Assembly (NCBI GenBank): GCA_001599915.1
Contig: BCIG01000001.1
Location: forward strand, 1,054,001-1,118,000
Origin: Symbiotaphrina buchneri
Lineage: Eukaryota; Ascomycota; Symbiotaphrinales; Symbiotaphrinaceae
DNA: 64,000 bases
Reading direction: 5' to 3'
Part shown: piece by piece, positions 1-10,294 of the stretch
Layout: each line of letters opens with the position of its first letter
How positions within the stretch are numbered: position 1 is the first letter of the stretch
Program-made: the position numbers and the translations under genes
The notes under the pieces: model-generated
Database searches by the model: none
Seen by the model: only the letters and a program-made list of their open reading frames with translations
What the model was told of the DNA's origin: nothing

Positions 1-559
1 TCCAAATATTCATGGTTTCAGAAAGTGAGATCGGCCTGTCATTGCGCTCTGGTCGCTCATTATAACACCGGCCGGGGTGGATGTAAGCCCAGCTCAGCAC
101 GGTACAACCGATAATCATCAGCATTGCCCGTGGGCACAACCAATAGGCTCCGCGTGTACGACCTTTGAGCGGGATTGGGCCGGTGGTGCCAGCCAACAAA
201 ACACACATCGCGGTCAGGACCAGCATCTACCATTTCCCTTGAAGCCCGTTTGCCGGCTTTGTTCCGTTGGCAGAAGAGTCGGTCGCCCCGAATAAACGGT
301 CCTGATGCCAATTACCTTACTTTCTTACTGGCACTGCTCGAGTCCGAAGTCTTAACTTTGGCCGAGCGCGAGCCTACCGAAGGTTCGTAGTCAGCCGCAA
401 TCCACGGAAAACATCCAAGCATCCAAGCCCCCCCACCAAGTCACCTAGCGCTCCCTTGCCCAAACAAGGCTGAGCAGCTGCCCTGGCTCACCATCCGCTG
501 GGGGCAACACATCCTTAAAAAGTCGACTCCACCCGGCTTCTCCTCCCCGGCGATCTTCT
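1..559. other. intergenic / upstream region
   Basis: No convincing coding region. Short open frames on both strands show no recognisable domain or splice pattern. The last 100 bases before the ATG at 560 are C/T-rich, as expected for the 5' leader of the next gene. Confidence 0.5.
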
Positions 560-3043
560 ATGGACTCCATGAACCAACGTCTCAAGAGCCTTACCTGGGG
601 TTCAAAGAGAAAATCGTCCTCGCACATTCCGCAGCAACAGCAGCAAGGACTGTCGCCCTCTGCCGTCCCAGGTCAGCAGCTCCCTACTCGCCTGGCCAGT
701 CCTGCACCGTCAGCTCCCGGCTCTTCTACTACCAGCCTCCCAATGAATCCCAACGGACAAGCCGGCCGGCCGCCCAGCTATACTTCTTATCCGCCTGCCG
801 CAGGCCAACCGGTCATGAGCGGAGCCCCACCGATCGGACGAACTGCCTCCCCCATGGGACCCGGTATGGGTCACCCTGCTCAACCAAGCCCGCCGATGCC
901 TCCTCCGATCAACACCGGCGCCACTTCTGGATATCCACCGCAAGGGCACCATCCGATGGGTGCGCCAGCTCCCGGTGCAGGTGTTCCCCCTGGATACTAT
1001 CCCCAGGGCAACGCTCCTGCTGCCATGGGGCCTGGCATGCGCATGCCTGGAGGCGCGCCCCATGGTGCTCCAAGACCCGGGACCCAGTATGGTGCCCCGG
1101 TTGAGGTTGAAGGAGCTGGTCGTAGCAAGGCCTCGTTGATTGTTGGGATCGACTTCGTAAGTCCAGAAGGTCTGCGTACACGTACACAGACAGGCTAACT
1201 GGAATTGTGTAGGGGACCACGTTCTCGGGTGTCGCCTTTGCGTTTGTAACCGGAAATGATACGAAAGAGGATATCATCACCGAATGGCCTGGTGCTGGCA
1301 ATCAGACCAAGCAGAAGGTATAATATCTTCGAGATGTGCTTGATTACCGTTGACTAAGACTTGCCCTACCAGATTCCCACTGTGCTCTACTACGATCAAT
1401 ATCAAAAAGTCGTTGGATGGGGTCCTGATATCGCAGATGCCCTGGCACCCACAGGTTATCCCAAACCTGGCGTGCAAAAGGTTGAATGGTTCAAGCTACA
1501 GCTAATGCTCTCTGGAAATACATATATCGATCCTATCAACCTCCCGCCTCTACCACCCGGAAAGTCCGAGATCGATGTGGCAGCGGATTATCTGTTCAAA
1601 CTCCGACAAGCTATGAGAAATCAGTTACAGAAAGTTCTCGGTGAAGTATTCAGCAGAGAGGAGAGAAACATCAAGTACTTCCTTACTGTACCTGCCATCT
1701 GGAATGATGCAGGCAAAGCTGCCACTCGTGCTGCAGCCATCCAGGCTGGTTTCCTTCGGGACGAGAATGATAACCGCTTGACTCTCATCACTGAACCGGA
1801 GGCTGCAGCCATGTTCTGCTCCAAGACTGGATTACTCAATCTCAAGATTCATGACGCTGTTCTCATCGTTGATTGTGGAGGTGGTACCGTCGATCTGATC
1901 GCTTACGAAGTTGAAGAAGAGAACCCATTCACAGTAGCTGAGTGTACAGCTGGTTCAGGAGACTCTTGTGGATCGACCGCGCTGAATCGGAATTTCAGTA
2001 ATATCTTAAGGGCGAAAATCCGGAAGATGAAGCTTCCGGACGGTTCAAAGACAGCCGGAAAGGTGTACGCTAAGTGTATCATGGATTTTGAGAATAGGAT
2101 AAAAGCGGACTTCCGAAACAATGGCTCAAAATGGGCGGTCGACGTGGGAATCGAAGCCGAGTTCCCGGAAGCTGGCATCGAAGAAGGGTATATGACGTTC
2201 ACCAACGAGGAAATCCTTCAGTGCTTCGAGCCTGTCGTGAATAGAATTCTAGAGCTGGTGCGCAACCAGATAATTGCCATTCAAGCGCAGAATCGGCAAT
2301 TGCAGGTAGGTCTATTTCCACCCCATGGTGTATAGTATGCAAACTGACCAGATAGAATGTGCTTGTTGTCGGTGGTTTCGGAGCCTCAGAATACTTATTC
2401 CAGCAAATAAAACTGCATGTACCTCCGCAGTTCCAGTCAAAGGTCGTCCGCCCAATGGATTCGGTTGCTGCCATTGTCAAAGGAGCTGTTACTGCCGGGA
2501 TTACTGAGCGACTGATCACGTCTCGTGTGGCTCGCCGTCATTACCTCATGGCCACTCTGCAGCCATTCAAAGAAGGCCATCACCCCGAAGCCTACCGTGT
2601 GCCATCATTGGACGGGAAGGACCGTTGCAAGTACACCCGTCAAATATTCGTACATAAAGGTCAGCGGGTAAAAATTGGAGAGCCGGTCAAAGTCTCCTTT
2701 TTCAGACAGGTAGCCCCTGGAGCGACACTGATGTATGAGGACATCCTCTACGCTTGTGATGATGATGTGTGTCCGGAGTATACGAAGGATCCACGTGAGT
2801 CTCTCTTATTTGAACGATCAAGCAGTTACTGACAGTGACCTAGGAATCAAGGAAGTGGTGACCTTGACGTCGGACTTGTCTCGGAAGAACCTCGAGAAAG
2901 ATTTTGAACGCATGGATACTCCACAAGGGACCTTCTATCGTGTCTATTTCGATATCTATCTTACGCTGGACGGCAGTGAGTTCAATGCTGAATTGGTGTG
3001 CCAGGGCGAGGTGATGGGCCGTTGCTCGGCTCGATTTCGGTAG
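560..3043 (+). CDS. Hsp70-family ATPase-like protein with Pro/Gly/Met-rich N-terminal extension
   Basis: Five exons: 560-1156, 1213-1317, 1373-2305, 2356-2794 and 2844-3043, giving about 757 aa. The introns are 48-56 bp with GT-AG ends and consistent phase. Residues 1 to about 190 are low complexity and rich in Pro, Gly, Met and Gln. The actin-like ATPase fold follows: phosphate-1 motif GIDFGTTFSGVAF near residue 197, phosphate-2 motif LIVDCGGGTVDL, and the adenosine motif VLVVGGFGASEYLF at the start of exon 4. The C-terminus lacks a recognisable canonical Hsp70 substrate-binding domain and has no EEVD end. This fits the divergent Hsp70-like ATPases that are numerous in filamentous fungi (family knowledge). 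Client and cellular role are unknown. A signal peptide is absent, so it is probably cytosolic. Confidence 0.85.
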
Positions 3044-3491
3044 TTGCATAAGTTACTTCATGAGTCTACTTGTTCTTCTCGCCGAGGTGGTTTCCAAGGC
3101 GATCATTATACCTTTATTCATTTTGACCTAGCCTGGAGTTTAGGACATCCAATGCATTTCTGTAGACAGCTGCCATCTGGCCCATCGCCCTGCACCCGAC
3201 TTTGCACGGAGCTTTAAATACAACCGAAGTGCTTTCCATCCCGAAGCTGGCAAGTCAGAGCCGGGAGCAGTACACGAAAAGTCACAATGTTTGTATGTTG
3301 TAGGACTACCTAGGTAGGCGTTTGACAAAGCGGAGGTAAGCGGATGCCACACGTGCTTAGCTCCAGCAATGAGATCATACCCAGATTTGATTATCAATCA
3401 ACAGCATCTCTGCGCATCAATGTTCGAATAAGATATGGCCATATGAAGGAGCAAATCCAAGATTCTCGTCGTTGATGCAAAAGTATTGTCC
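3044..3491. other. intergenic region
   Basis: 448 bases between two genes on the same strand. I see no coding signal. It holds a short perfect palindrome (CTACCTAGGTAG) near 3306, of unknown meaning. Confidence 0.4.
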
Positions 3492-4367
3492 ATGATGGCT
3501 CCACGGATCTTACTCCTTGGCGGACATGGCAAAGTCTCTCTCTTGCTGACGCCCCTTTTGCTAGCTAAGCACTACAATGTAACAAGCGTCATCCGTAACC
3601 CCACTCAGAGCGACGAGATTCTCGAGACCGGGAAGGGCCAGCCTGGAAAAGTCAATGTCCTTGTCAGGAGTTTGGAGGATGTCAAGAGTGATCAAGATGC
3701 CCAGAAGATCTTGGACGAAGTCAGCCCGGACTACGTAGTTTGGTCGGCCGGTAAGTGATAGGTAAATCGGCGCGGCATTGTCTATAAAAACGCTTACAAG
3801 ACATTTCCAGGAGCCGGCGGCAAGGGAGGACCGGCTCGGACATATGCAATCGACCGTGATGCGGCGAAGCATTTCATATCCAGTTCTCTTTCTACACCAG
3901 CAATAAAAAAGTTCCTGTTGGTATCTGCTATCAATTCCAGGCGGAATCGTCCCCCCTGGTGGTCAGACGAAGACTGGGCTACTGCAAAGAAGATGCGAGA
4001 CGAGATACTCGTGGATTATACCAAGGCTAAGCTTGAGGCTGATGAATACCTCACCGCCATGGCTAAGAAGAGGTTGGAGCGCGGGGACACCGCCTTCCAA
4101 GCCATCATCCTGCGCCCAGGCGGTCTGACTGATGAACCAGCAACTGGAAAAGTGGCGCTTGGTCGAACGCCGGTAATCGGTAGTGTCACGAGGGCCGATG
4201 TTGCGGCTGTGGCAGCAGCATTGCTGGAGAGGGATGATACAAGAGGTTGGTTTGACTTGTTGAACGGTGAAGAACCCGTGGAGGAGGCTGTTGAAAGGGT
4301 TGTGCGCGAGAAATTCGACTCGATTGAAGGGGAGGACGTTGAAGCGATGGTAGCAAGATTCAAATAG
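3492..4367 (+). CDS. atypical short-chain dehydrogenase / NAD(P)-binding epimerase-like protein
   Basis: Two exons, 3492-3750 and 3811-4367, encode 271 aa. The first ATG of the tandem ATG ATG pair is used. The N-terminus carries a Rossmann glycine motif (LLLGGHGKVS). This is followed by a conserved block around AGAGGKGG and IDRDAA, typical of the atypical SDR family of small NAD(P)-binding proteins related to yeast YMR090W (family knowledge, from memory). No YxxxK catalytic pair is evident, as usual for atypical SDRs. The exon 1 junction splits the Gly codon of WSAG. The protein is probably cytosolic. The substrate is unknown. Confidence 0.8.
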
Positions 4368-4938
4368 CTCTCATTAGGCCAGCATCGGGCGAGCGCGCGG
4401 CGAGTAATCACCGCAAGCACTGCAGCAGTTGACGGCCTGTGGGTGCCTCTTGTCAGGTACCAGTTCTGTATATCTTCTATGATCTGATGCTTTCCCCAGG
4501 AGTCAACTTGGGAGATCGAACGTTGATAAAGGCCAATGATAGTAGTCGCGAGTGCCCATTGCCCTTGGCTTCTTGGAGCCCCTCTTCAAGAGTTTCATGT
4601 GGCAGTCGAATGCCGAACCCACTTCTGAACGAGCCGGAGAGTACGACATATCAGAGAACTTCCATATTCAGATTGAAATGCGAACTACAATCCATGTTGG
4701 AATGATCCATATAGAGAGGTTCACGGAGATACGGGTCGACCTTCAAGATAAGATTAGGGTCTAGCCCTAAGTCAGCTCCACGTGATTTCACACTGCGCTA
4801 AGCGAACAAGTCAACGACTCCGGGTTTTTCACGAAAGCGAGATCCCCCTCATCGACGACGGCATCAACCAGCCTCAGCCAGCCTTCCATCTCCGTTGATT
4901 GACCGAACGATTGACATCCGAGGATCAACACCGCCAGG
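4368..4938. other. intergenic region, promoter of the S18 gene
   Basis: No coding region supported. The last 80 bases are rich in CA/CC tracts and probably form the ribosomal protein 5' leader. Confidence 0.4.
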
Positions 4939-5477
4939 ATGTCGCTCGTCAGCTCGGAGAAGTCGAACTTCCAGTTCATCCTGCGTCTCCTCAACACCAA
5001 CGTAAAGGGAGAGGAGAAGGTCATGTACAGCTTGACCCGCATAAAGGGTGTCGGACGTCGCTATTCAAACTTGGTCTGCAAGAAGGCCGATGTCGACCTG
5101 AACAAGCGGTAAGTTTGGGACATTCTCATCAGCAGTCCTCACGATGCATAGAACGTATCGCTAATTTACAATCTCACAGTGCCGGTGAACTCACCTCTGA
5201 AGAACTCGAGCGCATCGTCACCATCATCCAGAACCCTACTCAGTACAAAATCCCCACGTGGTTTCTCAACCGGCAACGTGATATCGTCGATGGCAAGGAC
5301 TCTCAGGTATTGGCCAACGGTGTCGACAGCAAGCTTCGCGAGGATCTGGAGCGCTTGAAGAAGATTCGTGCCCACCGTGGTCTCCGTCACTACTGGGGTT
5401 TGAGGGTTCGTGGACAGCACTCCAAGACCACCGGTCGTCGCGGTCGTACTGTCGGTGTGTCCAAGAAGAAGGGTTAA
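4939..5477 (+). CDS. rps18: 40S ribosomal protein S18 (uS13)
   Basis: Two exons, 4939-5108 and 5180-5477, encode 155 aa. This matches the fungal S18 length (yeast 146 aa). The intron has a GTAAGT donor and splits an Arg codon. The sequence carries the uS13 signatures: the helix-two-turn-helix region around [16 protein letters not shown], and the basic C-terminal block [18 protein letters not shown], which contacts 18S rRNA in the small-subunit head. The C-terminus ends KKKG. It acts in cytosolic translation. It is convergent with the ribosome maturation factor gene 316 bp downstream. Confidence 0.97.
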
Positions 5478-5792
5478 GCTATTCCTCCAGCAAGGTTACG
5501 AGGGGTACGGGATGGTTCATCGCCTCATTTGTTTCGACAATGGCTACTATCTTCGACTGGAAAGATGTCGTGGGTTGTCATTGCGCGGGGTTTACTGGAT
5601 TAGCTGCGAATGAAGAAGGTTCTAAAACAGTCATATATGGCAAGCTCTGGCTTGCTCTGAACGCCGCATGCATGCTGTCCAACAACCAGATAATCCCGGA
5701 CTAAAAGTTGCAGACGCCTTTTGTAGAGCTGCGCGCGAACCAACCTGCCTCCAATGCGAAAGTCAAACCACCTCATGGATTATGCGTCGTCA
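5478..5792. other. convergent 3' region of S18 and SBDS genes
   Basis: About 315 bases between two stop codons. It presumably holds both 3' UTRs. Nothing else is seen. Confidence 0.5.
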
Positions 5793-6894
5793 TTAGTCTT
5801 CGTGATGAACTGCCATGTCAAGTACCTCCACCCTACCCCGGCCCTTGGTCTCCCCGCCAATGAATTCGGAAAGACCCTTGAATGCCCCCGGTTCAACGAA
5901 TCCTGTAGCTTCCCACTCTTCTCCAAGAACATCTTGCGATTCTACTTGTTCGATATAGCCCAGAATACGGTCCTTCACAGTCCCTTTCGTCTTCTCGTCT
6001 CCACCATCAGCGTCATCGCCAGCACCCTTTGTAGAACCTTTGACACTTTGTTTGAGTATGCTGGTCGGACATGTAACCCGTAGGCGCATTCGGGCACGTG
6101 CGACTGGAATAGGTTGATGTGCAATGAGCGCCTTCATGGCATCGAGCGCTTGCGACTTAGCTGACCTCGTGGTTACCACGCCAGTCCAGGTTGGAAGCTC
6201 TCTAGCTTTGCCCTTCTCTCCATTCTCGCCTTCTGTAGGTGTGGCGGTGCCGCTTCCGTTGGCGGCTTTATCATGCTGCGCATGGGCTCCCTGTGAGCTC
6301 AGCTGATCCAGCGCCTTCTCTATCATGCCGGTGGTGTATACCCGCTTCGTCCTCGGATCAACGAGCTTGCCTGCGACGATGTCGACCACTTCATTATGGA
6401 CGCGCTCCAGTTGCGCATGCCGCTCCTTCTCTCCGACCTGTAATTCGCCTTTGTTGAGAATTTCGAGAATGATGTCGTTGAGCGGAGTTTTCGGGCCAAA
6501 AGACTTCGCCAGGTCCTGTGAGGGCGCCGTCTGGCCTTTGCTGACAGACAGAAACACAGCGGGTATCTGTAGAACGTTGTCGAGATCGGTTTCACTGCGT
6601 TGTCAATGAATCAGTTATGATGCAGCCGTGGAGCAGCGAAAAGGGAAGACCATACACCCCATTCCGCCACTCCAGAACCTTGTTCTTGTAGCATGCTATC
6701 TCATATCGCTTTTTCCCTGGCAAACCGTGTCAGCCTCGAAACATAGGTAGAGATGCGAAGATATCCATACCTTTTTTCATACGCACCAGCGAAACGTTTG
6801 TCAGTTTGATCTGGTTTGAGGGCTAGAACAGGCGGTCAGAAAGCTAGAGAAGATGTCCGTTCGCGTCGGCACGACTAACCTGATTGATAGGCAT
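5793..6894 (-). CDS. sdo1: ribosome maturation factor Sdo1/SBDS
   Basis: Four exons (6894-6880, 6822-6771, 6716-6656, 6594-5793) encode 309 aa. The first exon is only 15 nt (MPINQ). The N-terminal FYSH domain is clear: QIKLTNVSLVRMKKGKKRYE, then ACYKNKVLEWRNGVETDLD, then FLSVSKGQ. A helical middle domain and a C-terminal ferredoxin-like domain around RARMRLRVTCP follow. Between them lies a Gly/Thr/Glu-rich linker. The protein is somewhat longer than yeast Sdo1 (250 aa), mainly through low-complexity inserts. The family removes eIF6/Tif6 from nascent 60S subunits together with the GTPase Efl1 (established). The gene is convergent with S18 and divergent from carboxypeptidase Y. Confidence 0.95.
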
Positions 6895-7507
6895 TTTGAC
6901 CGCTAGCCTGCCTTCACAGGACAAGAGATGGCTTTTGAAGTTGTCTACACGATATCGCAAATATCTTACCCAGTTGAGGCGCAAGAAATGACTGTTTCGT
7001 TGAAACGGTCAGATACAGTTTGTTACCAGTACAATTATTACGATGAAACAGGACGAAACCGGGCAAGCAAGCTAATGTTACGAGTTATTCCTGATATGGA
7101 CTAGAGCAATAGAATATCATGCCCCGTCATCAGTCAGAGCTTCCGCATCAGGCACCCGTCTGTCTGTCTACCCGCCAACCAGCTATCCCGTATCCGCTAT
7201 CATCTGCCACTTCGTATCTCCCCCGTCGCTATCATCCCCCCAAACCCAACCCCAACCTCCATCCGTCTTCCTGCTTCTCTCCAACATTCATCCTCCAGCT
7301 TCCAGTGCTGCCGGGTGTTTTCTGATTCCATCTTCTCATTCAGTTCTCTTCTCTTCTTATCTCCAACTGTATCGTCACTTGTCTCTCTATCGCGGCCACG
7401 CACGTCATCGTCCGGCCGCTTCTAGTCACCTGCCGAGCTCTCGGCCAACAACAACCCACCCCAGCTTCGTACCTCTGCTCGCGCTTCTGCTCATCCCGAT
7501 CATCGAT
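6895..7507. other. divergent promoter region between sdo1 and carboxypeptidase Y
   Basis: 613 bases. From about 7120 onward the plus strand is a long C/T-rich tract, typical of an Aspergillus 5' leader for the downstream gene. No coding exon is supported here. Confidence 0.5.
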
Positions 7508-9248
7508 ATGAAGGTCCTCGCTTCAACTCTGTTGCTTGGAGCAGCTTCTGCTGCCGTGGCTCCCCAGCAGCAGGTGTTCAAGGCCCCTAAAGAAGCTGCC
7601 GACGTCTTGTCCAAGCCTTTGCACCAGCTGGGCGAGTATGTCAAGTCACTTAAGGGAGAGGCCAAAGAAGTCTGGGATGAAGTTGCCATGATGTATCCGG
7701 ACGCGATGGACCTCGCCAATTTCCTGTCGATGCCGAAGAAGCACACCCGCAGACCGGATACCGAATGGGACCATATCGTCAAGGGGGCTGACGTCCAGAG
7801 CATCTGGGTTGAGAATGCAAAAGGCGAAAAAGAACGTGAGGTGGATGGGAAGCTGGAGAGTTACAACCTGAGGGTCAAGCAGGTCGATCCAAGCACTCTG
7901 GGCGTTGATCCAGATGTCAAGCAATACAGCGGATACCTCGATGACGAGGAGAATGATAAGCATCTCTTCTACTGTAAGTCTAAACATATTTGACAAATTA
8001 TATGGCTTCTTGAAACTTATCCCCTGCCCAGGGTTCTTCGAATCTCGCAATGACCCCGAGAACGATCCGGTCGTGCTCTGGCTCAACGGTGGGCCTGGTT
8101 GCTCGTCTCTGACTGGACTGTTCCTGGAACTTGGACCGTCTTCCGTCAACAAGAAGCTTGAACTGGTTTACAATCCCTACTCATGGAACTCTAACGCCTC
8201 TGTCATATTCCTTGACCAGCCTGTCAATGTCGGCTATTCTTACAGTGGAAGCGCTGTCAGCAACACGATTGCTGCCGGCAAGGACGTCTACGCGCTTCTT
8301 ACACTGTTTTTCAAGCAATTCCCAGAATACGCCAAGCAGGATTTCCATATCGCCGGCGAGTCGTACGCGGGACACTACATCCCCGTTTTCTCATCGGAAA
8401 TCCTCTCCCACAAAAAGACTAACATCAACTTGAAATCTGTTCTGATTGGCAACGGCCTCACCGACGGTCTCACACAATACGAATACTACAAGCCGATGGC
8501 CTGCGGTGAAGGCGGATGGCCAGCTGTCCTCGACGCTGGCGAGTGCCAAGCCATGGAAAACGCATACCCTCGATGCGCGAGTCTGATCCAGCAATGCTAC
8601 GATAGTGAAAGCGTCTGGTCATGCGTCCCGGCGTCCATCTACTGCAACAATGCCATGTTGGGTCCTTACCAGCGCACTGGTCAAAACGTCTATGACGTCC
8701 GAGGCAAGTGCGAAGATAGCAACAACCTCTGTTATTCCGCTCTCGGATGGATTTCCGAGTACTTGAACAAGCCAGAGGTCATGAAGGCGCTTGGTGTGGA
8801 GGTGGATGGCTATGACAGCTGCAACTTTGACATCAACCGCAATTTCTTGTTCCAGGGTGATTGGATGCAGCCTTTCCACCGTCTTGTGCCAGGAATTCTC
8901 GAGAAGATACCTGTCTTGATCTACGCTGTAAGTCTTCAGATCCCGCATTGACTATTTGTCTAGCTCACTCTAACGTGAAAACAGGGCGACGCTGATTTCA
9001 TCTGCAACTGGCTGGGAAACAAGGCGTGGACTGAGGCCCTCGAATGGCCTGGCAAGAAAGCGTACAACAAGGTCAGCTTGAGCGACCTCGAGCTTGAAGG
9101 CAAGGGCAGGAAAATTGGTGAAGTCAAGAGCTCTGGCAACTTCACCTTCATGCGCCTGCATGCAGGTGGCCACATGGTACCGATGGATCAACCTGAGGCC
9201 AGCCTTGATTTCTTCAACAGGTGGTTGGGCGGAGAGTGGATCGAGTAA
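7508..9248 (+). CDS. cpyA: vacuolar carboxypeptidase Y (serine carboxypeptidase, S10)
   Basis: Three exons (7508-7973, 8032-8927, 8985-9248) encode a 541-aa prepro-enzyme. A signal peptide ([18 protein letters not shown]) is followed by a propeptide of roughly 115 residues. The mature S10 fold holds the [10 protein letters not shown] substrate-binding motif. The catalytic triad is intact: Ser266 in GESYAGHY, Asp458 in DADFICNW and His517 in HAGGHMVP. It is a vacuolar exopeptidase that removes C-terminal residues (family knowledge). The start at 7508 is preferred because the signal peptide begins there. The frame is open upstream but has no ATG. It is divergent from sdo1. Confidence 0.96.
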
Positions 9249-9558
9249 GATGCCAGAAGCTTCTTCGAACCTTACTGGCCATCAGCAATGCACAATCGGA
9301 GTATAAGATTGATAAAGCTGCAGTGTTTCTGTGTTGCTAGTTTACTGTTGGATAAGCATCCCGATACTAGTTATTAATCAACCGTGCGTGAGCACAGCTC
9401 TACCATGCGCCTCTATTCCTGAGGATGATCTGCGTAATTCAAGCCTTGCCGATTTTCTTGCCTGCTTCACGTCGTGTAGAACAATTGCATAAGACCCAAT
9501 GGCTTGCCAGTGCGAAGTCTCGACTAGAGTCTGTCCTTTGCAGGGTCGTCCGCTGCAG
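9249..9558. other. convergent 3' region
   Basis: 310 bases between the stop of carboxypeptidase Y and the stop of the minus-strand small secreted protein gene. Probably both 3' UTRs. Confidence 0.4.
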
Positions 9559-10189
9559 CTACTCCGTTGCGGCGCTCCAGTAGCCGTTGATCGATTGAGT
9601 CGTAGAGCACGTCTGCTTTCCGGCAGCGTAGGAGCAGCTTGGCACCCCAGATGTCTCATTGACGTTGACGAATCCGAAATATTCTACATATTCGTATGGT
9701 TGAGGTTGACTTGCTCCCTGTTAGCACCATAGCTTGTCGACCTGAGGATTAGGTACATCGCAAACTTACCCACTGGGGTAGATGTGCTCGATGAAGAGGG
9801 CAAAGTCGGATATGCTCTGGAAGGAGCTGATCTCGAAGAGGGTATTAGGATCGGCACATGGGAGGTACCCATTTCCAGGTGGAGGAGTGGTGGTATTGGA
9901 GACAGCCCATGAAGTCTCACAGGTGGTCGTAGTGTTGGATTGAGGATCCTCCCAGGAGACTTCAGCCGTCAGCGCGTTACTTCTCAGAGGAATGATTATA
10001 ACGGTGCAAGAGGTTGAGTCTTTAGATAGATCGCAACATACAGCAGAGGGTGCTATTGCCCGCCCCAATGGTGGGAGCTGTGGACCTAAGTTCCGGCACC
10101 TGCCAGGGGGTCTCCAATGTGACAGAGGCTTTTGCAGCTGAAAGCATGCAGGCAAGAGTGGCCAGAGCGGCAGGAATGGCGGACTTCAT
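9559..10189 (-). CDS. small secreted cysteine-containing protein, unknown function
   Basis: Proposed exons are 10189-10042, 9959-9770 and 9709-9559, giving about 162 aa. The N-terminus is a clear signal peptide (MKSAIPAALATLACMLSAAKA). The mature part is rich in Thr, Ser and Cys, with several N-glycosylation sites (NTT, NST, NET). The second intron (60 nt, GTAAGT donor, GCTAAC branch) is well supported. The C-terminal frame contains GFVNVNETSG and ends in a Cys-containing stretch. The first intron is less certain: 10041-9960 restores frame, but the sequence inside it also stays open in the downstream frame. No known domain is seen. It may be an effector-like or cell-wall protein, which is inference only. 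Confidence 0.6.
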
Positions 10190-10285
10190 GATGAAAGGCG
10201 TCGTGAGGAGATGGAAGTGGAGTAGTAGGTCCGTTGAGGAAGGAGATGTTGGAGGTAATCTGTGTTAAGGTTCGGGACGGAGAGC

Positions 10286-10294
10286 GATTATAAG
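10286..10294 (-). promoter_or_regulatory. candidate TATA element
   Basis: On the minus strand a CTTATAATC motif lies about 100 bases upstream of the ATG at 10189, a plausible distance for a fungal TATA box. Motif match only. Confidence 0.3.

Noticed and set aside
909-1301. 130-codon minus-strand open frame
   Set aside because: It lies opposite the Pro/Gly/Met-rich first exon of the Hsp70-like gene. No domain or start context.
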